From assembly GCA_002305165.1 (NCBI GenBank), contig DBQI01000058.1, forward strand, positions 1 through 64,000: a DNA stretch of 64,000 nucleotides, given 5' to 3'. Of the stretch, positions 9,036 to 15,781 are shown one piece after another. The translations under genes were made by a program, and so were the position numbers. This DNA is from Armatimonadetes bacterium UBA1398 (lineage in GTDB: Bacteria; Armatimonadota; Zipacnadia; UBA1398). Position 1 is the stretch's first letter. Each line of letters opens with the position of its first letter. The notes under the pieces were generated by a model. That model had not been told where the DNA came from, did no database searches, and saw only the letters and a program-made list of their open reading frames with translations.

Positions 9036-10879
9036 TGGCCCGCCGCCTCTCTCCACGCCGCGATCTTGGCCTCCACGTCCGGGGCGCCTTCGTAGATGTG
9101 GGTCAGGCCCACCTCATGGGCGATCCGCTCGAACTCCTCGATGAGCGCCCCGTAGCCCGCGCCCACGTACTCCGGGCCGCGACAGAGCTTCACATAGAGG
9201 ATCGGCAGGCGATCTCGCTCCACACGCGCACGGATCACGCCCTTGCCCGCGAGACGGAGCGCGCGGTCGTATAGTTCATCGGCCCGCCGCAGGAACTCAT
9301 CCGACAGGAAGGGGTGGTCCATCTCGTAGCGTATGCCCCCGGGCGGGTCGCGGAGCTCCTCGGCATGGTCCTTCCCTGCCTGCCTGAGCAGCCGGTTGTA
9401 CTCCAGGATGGGAGGCGCGGCGGGGCCGAAGTAGCCGCGGATGAAATCCGTCTCCAGCTCTCGCAGGTCGCGGGAGGGGTCCCACATCAGCTTCGCGAGC
9501 ACCCAGGACCGCAGCGCGTCGCGCTCCGCGCCCACGCTCTGGTAGGCCCCCTGCTCCATGACGCCCTTGGCGTTGTTCGCGACGAAGTAGCGGATGTTGT
9601 CTGCGATCGCGTCCAGGTTGGGCATCGGGGCCGTGTAGTGACTGAAGTTGACGCAGTAGTCCCAGATGTGGATCTGCTCGCAGATCGCCGCCCAGCCCTC
9701 CATGGCCTCACGGAAGGCCTCGATCTCGCGCGCGGGGGTGAAGGGGTGGCTCCACATGCAGTTGTCCGTGCAGAGCCGAATCGCCACATTGCGGCGCGGC
9801 CGAATGGTCTTCGGCGGCTTGATCGTCTCCAGATAGGCCAGGGTCGAGACCGTCACCTCGGGGAACTCGTCCTCGATCGCCTCGGCGACTCGGTTCACCA
9901 TATAGAGCAACGCCGCGGCGTTCGTGCCCTCGGCCTCATCGAGCCCCCGGCACCGGTCACACAGGCATGTCCCGCCGCCGTCATTCTTCGAGACGCTGAT
10001 GACCCGGGCAGTGGGCCGCTCGCGGAGGATCCGCAGGGCGCTCTCCGTTGCGATGTGTATGACCTCTGGGTGGGTGGTGCACAGCTGCTGCGGGCTGCGG
10101 TTGCCGTTCGCGTCGAGCATGTAGTACTCGGGGTTGCTATCGAAGTACTCCTCAGGCGGCACGAGGGTGTTGAACGTGTGCACGAACAGCGCGTAGGTGA
10201 CGTGCCCGCCCCACTCCTCGGGAACCGGCGCGTCGGGCGAGTTCGTGCGGTTCCGGAGGGACCAGGTTCCGTCGAAGGCGGCCTCGTAGAAGGGGTCGCG
10301 GATGGTGAGCGCGGGCAGCGAGCGGCGAGCTCGGGGAGCGAAAGCTACGTTGGGCCGCCGCGGCACGAGAGTCGCCTCCGGCGTGTACCAACGCAGGCCG
10401 AGATCCTCCTCGAGCAGCGCGTAGACGGCGTAGATCGGGCCGCGCAACCGGCCGCCTTCGAGGAATAGCCGCTCGCCTGCCACCTCAATGGCGTACCCTT
10501 CATCACCCAGGCTCTCGGCCAGACCGCCCAGCCCAGCCTCGGCGAGCCGGTTCGTGGCGCCCAGGCAGATCTCCCGTGGCCGCCTCGGTTGGCTGTCAGG
10601 CACGATGCTGAACTCGGCGCCCGTCATCTCGCCGAGCCATTCGGCGAGGTCCTCCGCCGCCTTGCGCTCCTGCGGCGTGGGGCGCGCCGGAACGACGATC
10701 ACGTACTCCGTTCGTCCACCCTCGGCGAGCTGGATCATGCCATCGCCCCTCCCCGTCTGCCGCCGGACCTCGCCGCCATCCAGCGCAGCGGCGCCCGCCG
10801 CGCCACCCAGAGCCAAGCCTGTCGCCATGGCCGAACTCCGCGCCAGAAACTCGCGCCGACTCACCTGATCCGCCATCAT
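9032..10879 (-). CDS. Tat-exported DUF4838 domain protein
   Basis: About 615 residues. The N-terminus MMADQVSRREFLARSSAMATGLALGG is split here as SRREFLA plus a hydrophobic core, a clear twin-arginine signal. The N-terminal domain (YVIVVPARPTPQERKAAEDL, FLEGGRLRGPIYAVYALLEEDLGLRWY) matches the GH67-N-like fold that precedes DUF4838. The DUF4838 core contains CTTHPEV, CLCDRCRGLD and NVAIRLCTDN, the landmarks of the family, which is related to alpha-glucuronidases. Four cysteines in that core could bind metal or form disulfides. GGAGG lies 6 bases before the first ATG at 10879. It sits between a membrane protein and a barrel protein in one operon, so a role in polysaccharide processing is plausible but unproven. 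Confidence 0.8.
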   Translation of the reverse strand: MMADQVSRREFLARSSAMATGLALGGAAGAAALDGGEVRRQTGRGDGMIQLAEGGRTEYVIVVPARPTPQERKAAEDLAEWLGEMTGAEFSIVPDSQPRRPREICLGATNRLAEAGLGGLAESLGDEGYAIEVAGERLFLEGGRLRGPIYAVYALLEEDLGLRWYTPEATLVPRRPNVAFAPRARRSLPALTIRDPFYEAAFDGTWSLRNRTNSPDAPVPEEWGGHVTYALFVHTFNTLVPPEEYFDSNPEYYMLDANGNRSPQQLCTTHPEVIHIATESALRILRERPTARVISVSKNDGGGTCLCDRCRGLDEAEGTNAAALLYMVNRVAEAIEDEFPEVTVSTLAYLETIKPPKTIRPRRNVAIRLCTDNCMWSHPFTPAREIEAFREAMEGWAAICEQIHIWDYCVNFSHYTAPMPNLDAIADNIRYFVANNAKGVMEQGAYQSVGAERDALRSWVLAKLMWDPSRDLRELETDFIRGYFGPAAPPILEYNRLLRQAGKDHAEELRDPPGGIRYEMDHPFLSDEFLRRADELYDRALRLAGKGVIRARVERDRLPILYVKLCRGPEYVGAGYGALIEEFERIAHEVGLTHIYEGAPDVEAKIAAWREAAGQ

Positions 10880-10950
10880 CTGTCGCCTCCGGTCTATCCT
10901 TCCAGTCACGCGCGGTCCCTGTTCGCCCCGGGCACCCCGCCGCGCCTCCA

Positions 10951-12960
10951 TCAAACCAGCACGGTGTATACGGCCCGATGGGTCAGTGCTCCATAGAGCG
11001 TCCACGCGCCCGCGGAGAGGCAGTCGCCGAGGATCAGGCCGAAGGCGAGCGCCACGAGCTGTCGGCTCCCTCGGTGGCCCGCGTAGCGAGTGACGAGCCA
11101 CTTGAGCGCCCACGCCACGAACAGCGGGAACCAGTAGAACTGCATCGCGTAGGTCGTCGACAGGGCGAAGCCGAGGGGGTGGATGGGCCACCACCCGACG
11201 TTCGTCTTCAGGAACATCCCGGCCACATAGAGCCCCGCGCTCAGGCCTATGGTGGTCAACCGGTTCCACGCCACGCCGCGCGGGTTCTCGAGCCAGCTCG
11301 CGAGTTCCCCGTAGGCCTCGGTGGTGTACCAGTCCGAGTACTGACCCATCCGCGCCGTGCCGGCTCCGTAGTGATAGACCACGGGGAGGTACATGGCCCA
11401 GGCGAGGATGACCCCGAGCACTGCCGCGATGAGCATGGTAAGGAACAGCGGCCGCGCCTCGAGGCGCGCCCGCTCGGCGAGCTTCAGCCCTTCGATCTGG
11501 TGGGGGAACACGATGCTGCGGAACCCACGGCTCAGGCCGTGGAAGGTCGTCGCCACCGTGAGGCTTCGGGCGCCCACGACATCGCGGCCCAGAAGTCGGC
11601 CCATGCGGATCGTCGGCCCCATGCCGTAGAGCTCGTGGGTGAAGAGCCCCATCTCGGCTCTCATCCGCCCGACGATGAGCACCACCAGGTAGTAGCCGAG
11701 CCAGTGCACGACGGCCTGCCAAGGCCCCATGCCCTGGTAGATGGTGATCAGCACCAGCGCGAGCAGGCCCCCCGCAAGCAGCACGGCCGCCGCTCGGTAG
11801 GGGATGGGTTCGCGCGCGTCGAGATCCTCATCGGGGCGCATGAGGCGACGGACCGCGTCCCTCACGTACCCGCGACTCGCCCACAGGGCGAAGAGGATGA
11901 TGCCGATATAGCCGCCATACGACTGCTCGTCCTGGAAGGGGAAGTCGGGGATGCTCCGCAGGCCGAGCCACTGCGCCGCCACGAGTTGGCCACGGAAGAA
12001 GAGGTAGAAGACCCAGCAGGACGCGATCAGCTCCGTCGGGAGCAGAAGCCCGAAGCCTACGCCGGCGGGATAGTACGACAGTCCGACAGGGGCGGCGGCA
12101 TTCCATGGCGGGTCCGTGGCCCCCGTGATGACCCAGGACCGGGGGCTGCCCAAGGGAAGCGACGGATGATGCAGTGGAAGCGGCGGCACCGCGGGGTTCA
12201 GGACATGGAGGCCATTCAGGAGGTTGATCGCGGCCACCACCCCGAAGGCGATCCAGAGAGTGCGGTCGCGAAGGAAGGGTCCCCTTTCGCGGGTCAGCTC
12301 GAAGGGGAGTTGGATGATCGGGAAGGTGAGCTTCTCGACCTCGATCCAGCGGCGCCTCAGGAGCACCGCTAAGCCCGATGGCGCGATCAGCACGAGCGTC
12401 ATGATGGGGATCCACCACGACAGCGGGCGAATCCACGGCTGCCAGGCCGCGGGCGTCGCGTAGAACGATGTGCCGCCCTCGTAGAGCATCTTCAGGCTGG
12501 CCGGATCCCCCATGGTGAGCGACTGGGAGAGATACTCGAAGAAGATGTCGTGCCAGCGGTTCTCAGGTGTTGCGCGGTAGTGCACCCCCGCCGTGTTCGG
12601 CACCATCCAGTGGATGAAGTCATAGCCCGAGCAGGAACTGGTGACGGATAAGATCAGGTAGATGGTGAGCAGCTCCCCCGGGGCGAAGGCCAGCCGGGGG
12701 GCCACGCGGCCCGCGACGGCGTTCCAGAGGAGCAGGCCGCACAGGATGAACAGCACGTTGAAGTAGAGGGACACGACGGTCGGGTTGCCTACGAACTGCA
12801 CCTCGACCATCTGATGGATCCAGTACGAGTTGAGGGGCGCCAGAATAGCGGCAACAGCCACCGCGCGGAGGGTGACTGCGCGCCTCAGGGCTGTCTGCGG
12901 CGGATCTGCCATGCCTGTCACGGACTCTCTGGTCTCAGGAGTATCGGGGACGTGTGCCAT
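10951..12960 (-). CDS. Large integral membrane protein, DUF6784/DUF6785 (OPT-like) type
   Basis: 669 residues with about 14 strongly hydrophobic segments from residue 30 to the C-terminus. Landmarks include NSYWIHQMVEVQFVGNPT, YEGGTSFYATPAAWQPWIRPL and EVEKLTFPIIQLP, which I recognise from the DUF6785/DUF6784 membrane proteins found in Armatimonadota and Planctomycetota next to secreted sugar enzymes. KLTFPIIQLP resembles the oligopeptide-transporter superfamily, so a transport role is likely but no substrate is known. The first gene of a three-gene minus-strand operon. The start at 12960 has only a weak ribosome site; an ATG at 12912 is an alternative. Confidence 0.7.
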   Translation of the reverse strand: MAHVPDTPETRESVTGMADPPQTALRRAVTLRAVAVAAILAPLNSYWIHQMVEVQFVGNPTVVSLYFNVLFILCGLLLWNAVAGRVAPRLAFAPGELLTIYLILSVTSSCSGYDFIHWMVPNTAGVHYRATPENRWHDIFFEYLSQSLTMGDPASLKMLYEGGTSFYATPAAWQPWIRPLSWWIPIMTLVLIAPSGLAVLLRRRWIEVEKLTFPIIQLPFELTRERGPFLRDRTLWIAFGVVAAINLLNGLHVLNPAVPPLPLHHPSLPLGSPRSWVITGATDPPWNAAAPVGLSYYPAGVGFGLLLPTELIASCWVFYLFFRGQLVAAQWLGLRSIPDFPFQDEQSYGGYIGIILFALWASRGYVRDAVRRLMRPDEDLDAREPIPYRAAAVLLAGGLLALVLITIYQGMGPWQAVVHWLGYYLVVLIVGRMRAEMGLFTHELYGMGPTIRMGRLLGRDVVGARSLTVATTFHGLSRGFRSIVFPHQIEGLKLAERARLEARPLFLTMLIAAVLGVILAWAMYLPVVYHYGAGTARMGQYSDWYTTEAYGELASWLENPRGVAWNRLTTIGLSAGLYVAGMFLKTNVGWWPIHPLGFALSTTYAMQFYWFPLFVAWALKWLVTRYAGHRGSRQLVALAFGLILGDCLSAGAWTLYGALTHRAVYTVLV

Positions 12961-13590
12961 GCCTCGAAGGGTCTCCGTGCGGTAGCTTCGCCCCGTGCGC
13001 GGCCACGCCCTTGTGGCGCCACAGACCGCGTGGCCCGCAGCGCCTCGGCTCGTTGGGAAGGCCTTCTATCGCGTCCGACGCCGACGGACGGCCGAAGCTC
13101 ACCTCCACGCCTCAGCGACTGCTTCCCCACGCTGCGGGTGTCCGTGGTCGCCCTCGGCGAGGGGAGCCGCCGGTGGTTCGGTCTGCACCCCTACACGGAC
13201 GGGACGCCGTAGGCCAGAGGCAAGGGGGCGCAGGATGTTCCGCTGTTCCGGTGTTCCGTCGGAATCAATAACCCCCTATATGTGTGTATTAGCGCGCGTA
13301 GGGCCACTGGGGGGGTACCCTAACGTATGTATAGTACTTTCGTGAACAACGGAACATCGTACACATAGTCCCCTCCCGTGCAGCCTCTAAGCCTTGGGCC
13401 CCAACGGCTTGCAGTGACAGCGACGCGTTCCGATGGGCCTCTTCGGGAGTGGAACGCAGCGGTATGTGCGGAACACGGCAGACGGGAATGGCGAGGTCCC
13501 CTGGGTTGACCCGTAGTCTACGGGATCACCAGTACGTGCTATCCTCTGTTCCTTGTGTGGGGGCAGAGGGCGTGCGTACGGAGGAGTCCC
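12961..13590. other. 630-bp divergent intergenic region with an AT-rich island
   Basis: Lies between the starts of two divergent genes. Short open frames cross it but show no recognisable protein and no ribosome site, so I call no gene. Bases about 13261-13380 are distinctly poorer in G and C than the surroundings. GATGTTCCG (13234-13242) is repeated inverted as CGGAACATC (13350-13358), and TGTTCCG occurs three times within 13236-13258. Near the right end lies the palindrome described separately. Likely holds both promoters; no convincing -35/-10 pair could be fixed. Confidence 0.5.
13510..13524. promoter_or_regulatory. Palindrome upstream of MFS gene
   Basis: CCCGTA-gtc-TACGGG, perfect 6-bp arms around 3 bases, 67 bp before the MFS start. 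It partly overlaps a TTGACC hexamer (13506-13511). This is a candidate repressor site; no regulator gene is adjacent. Confidence 0.35.
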
Positions 13591-14808
13591 GTGAGTCAGC
13601 CCGCAGCAGTGCGTCACGACAGCCCAACTGAGCAGCCCGGCGTGGCCACGCGCCGATTGGAGGTCGCTGGCTGGCTGGCGATGTTCGTCTATGCCGCGTC
13701 GACCCAGGCCCCGGCGATGTGCCTGCCGCAGATAGGCAGCGAGTTCGGGCTGAACTTCGCGGGCCAAGGCGCCATCGCGAGCCTGCGAACCTCCGCGCTC
13801 CTCGTCGCGCTGCTCGTCGCGGGCGCCTTCGCGGGCCGCCTCGGCAAGGCCCCCTTCCTCGTCGCGGGCCTGGCGCTCGTGGCCGTGGGTATCGGCGGCA
13901 CGACCGTTGCCCTGGGCTACGCTATGCTCCTCGCGGCGCAGATCATCCTCGGCGCGGGAAACGGAATGATGGAGGCGCTGGTCAACCCCCTGGTGGCAGA
14001 GCTCAGGCCCAGGGACGCGGCTCGGGCGCTCAACGTCACCCATGCCCTCTTCCCCGTGGGGCTCGTGTGCTGCGCTCTCCTGTCGGGCGAGCTGCTCGAT
14101 CGGGACGTCCCTTGGCGCGCCACGGTCATTGTCTGGCTGCCCATCGCAGTGCTCTCATGCCTGATGTTCGCGACGCGCCGCTACCCCCAGCCGCACGTCG
14201 CGCCCGGCAGTTCGACCACCGCCTTCCTGCGGCGCAAGGCCTTCTGGGGGCTCACGGTGGCCATGGTGCTCGCGGGGGGAACCGAGGTCGGCCTGACGAC
14301 ATGGGCGCCGAGCTTCCTGGAGCGGGAGCTGGGCGCTTCGGCGCGCTCGGGCGCCATGGCGATCATCCTTTTCGGCGTCGCCATGGCCGTGGGGCGTTTC
14401 GGGAGCGGCGCCATCCTGAGGCGGATGACACCCATCACCCTCACGGTGGTGTCCGCGGTGCTCGGCGCGGCAGCCCTGTTCGGGTTCGGCCAGGCGCGGG
14501 ACCCGCGCGTCGCCTGGGCATTCGCGGGCGTGGGGGGCCTCGCCGTCGCGTGCTTCTGGCCCACCCTACTGGCCATCGCCACCGAGGTGCTGGACGACAC
14601 CTCGACGGCGATGCTGGCCCTCCTCGCGGCCGCCGGGATCTTCGGCTGCGCCCTGTTCCCCTGGTTGCTTGGGCTGCTCGGCGATGCCTTCAGCCTGCGC
14701 GCCGGGCTGGTGCTGCTTCCCGTCGCGATGCTCGCCCTCGCCGGGGTGCTGATGGTCCTGCTTGTCGTGGAGGCACGGAGGGCCAGGGGGCAGTCCTCCG
14801 CCCCCTGA
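13591..14808 (+). CDS. MFS transporter
   Basis: About 405 residues with 12 predicted membrane helices in two halves separated by a cytoplasmic stretch around FATRRYPQPHVAPGSSTTAFLRRKAF. The region LPQIGSEFGLNFAGQGAIASLRTSALLVALLVAGAFAGRLGK fits helix 1-2 plus the motif-A loop of the major facilitator superfamily. The second half (FLERELGASARSGAMAIILFGVAMAVGRFGSG) resembles FucP/sugar-type members. I chose GTG 13591 because GGAGGAG (13580-13586) directly precedes it; the longer frame from 13555 lacks a site. It converges on the aldo/keto reductase gene with 4 bases between stops. Substrate unknown. Confidence 0.85.
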   Translation: MSQPAAVRHDSPTEQPGVATRRLEVAGWLAMFVYAASTQAPAMCLPQIGSEFGLNFAGQGAIASLRTSALLVALLVAGAFAGRLGKAPFLVAGLALVAVGIGGTTVALGYAMLLAAQIILGAGNGMMEALVNPLVAELRPRDAARALNVTHALFPVGLVCCALLSGELLDRDVPWRATVIVWLPIAVLSCLMFATRRYPQPHVAPGSSTTAFLRRKAFWGLTVAMVLAGGTEVGLTTWAPSFLERELGASARSGAMAIILFGVAMAVGRFGSGAILRRMTPITLTVVSAVLGAAALFGFGQARDPRVAWAFAGVGGLAVACFWPTLLAIATEVLDDTSTAMLALLAAAGIFGCALFPWLLGLLGDAFSLRAGLVLLPVAMLALAGVLMVLLVVEARRARGQSSAP

Positions 14809-14812
14809 CCCC

Positions 14813-15670
14813 CTACCCCACCGCGGAGGCGATGTGTCCGAGGGTCTCCTCTATCTGCGCGATGTCCCTGAATCCTATCGCGAAGGCGTGGACGCTTCCC
14901 AAGGACACCACGTGGTGGATCGATTCCCGCCGCTCTTCCGGCGAGCCGAAGCCGGACTCCCCGTACACCTTCATCCCGATGACGCCCTTGCCCGCGTCGG
15001 CAAGCTCCCGGGCGACCTCCGCCACCCGATCCGGCGGGCCATCGGTGTTCACCGAGAAGGGGTTGACGCGGATCATGTGGATGTCGAGGTCCGCGCAGGA
15101 GGCCGCCGCCGCAGGCGCATCGACCGAATGGTACGAGGCTCCTATGGCGCGCACCATGCCACTCGCCTTGGCCTCCAGGAGGACGTCGATGGCAGGACGG
15201 AGATCGTCCACGAAGCTCGGCGCCGTCATGCAGTGCATGAGAACCGAGTCGATGTATTCGACATCGAGCTCGATGAGGAAGCGGTCGATGTCCGAACGGA
15301 CCAGGGCCGCGTCGCGAGCGTCGGTCTTGGTCTGGATGAAGAGGCTCTCCCGAGGCAGCCCCTCCAGCGCGTGCCTGATCAGCCCGTGGGTCCAGTAGCT
15401 GTCGGAGCAGTCGATGAACCGGACCCCGCGGTCGTACGCTTCATGCACGAGGCGCGCGAACCCTTCGGAGCCGAGGAGCCGCTGCTCGCGGCCACCGTAG
15501 GTCCCGGTCCCCAGGCCGAGGCGCGACGTGCGGATGCCCGTCGATCCCAGGACCACCTCGTCCACGTCGGCGTGCGCCGCCTTCGCCACCGATCCGACCA
15601 TGCCGAGAGCCCCCAGCGTGGCGGCGGACGAGGCGAGGAACTCACGTCGGGACATCCCGTTGGCATCCAT
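14813..15670 (-). CDS. Tat-signal aldo/keto reductase
   Basis: About 285 residues. MDANGMSRREFLASSAATLGALG carries the twin-arginine motif SRREFLA with a hydrophobic core, so it is probably exported in folded form. The catalytic tetrad of the AKR superfamily is present: Asp and Tyr in FIDCSDSYW, Lys in IQTKTD, His in SVLMHC. LGSTGIRTSRLGLGTGTYGG is the usual barrel entrance. The family reduces aldehydes or ketones with NAD(P)H; export of such an enzyme implies cofactor loading before export, as in the Gfo/Idh glucose-fructose oxidoreductase case. AGGAGG lies 7 bases before the ATG at 15670. It follows the large LamG gene on the same strand after about 110 bp and may be co-transcribed. Confidence 0.88.
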   Translation of the reverse strand: MDANGMSRREFLASSAATLGALGMVGSVAKAAHADVDEVVLGSTGIRTSRLGLGTGTYGGREQRLLGSEGFARLVHEAYDRGVRFIDCSDSYWTHGLIRHALEGLPRESLFIQTKTDARDAALVRSDIDRFLIELDVEYIDSVLMHCMTAPSFVDDLRPAIDVLLEAKASGMVRAIGASYHSVDAPAAAASCADLDIHMIRVNPFSVNTDGPPDRVAEVARELADAGKGVIGMKVYGESGFGSPEERRESIHHVVSLGSVHAFAIGFRDIAQIEETLGHIASAVG

Positions 15671-15781
15671 GTCCGTACCTCCTAGCAGGATAACGTAACG
15701 GAGACTCGCGTATCCGAGTTCCCCATCCGGGGCCAAACTCCGCCCACTCCGTCGGGCCGAGGCGAACTCTCCGCGCCCTCC

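Noticed and set aside
10880..11722. Upstream extension of the DUF4838 gene
   Set aside because: The frame stays open through the neighbouring membrane-protein gene, but the Tat signal and GGAGG site fix the start at 10879.
12954..13345. Two short plus-strand frames in the divergent gap
   Set aside because: Basic Arg/Ala/Gly-rich translations without a ribosome site or motif.
13719..15398. A 559-codon open frame on the plus strand
   Set aside because: It runs in another frame through the MFS gene and antisense to the aldo/keto reductase; Arg/Gly/Pro-rich translation with no family features, as expected from GC-rich shadow frames.
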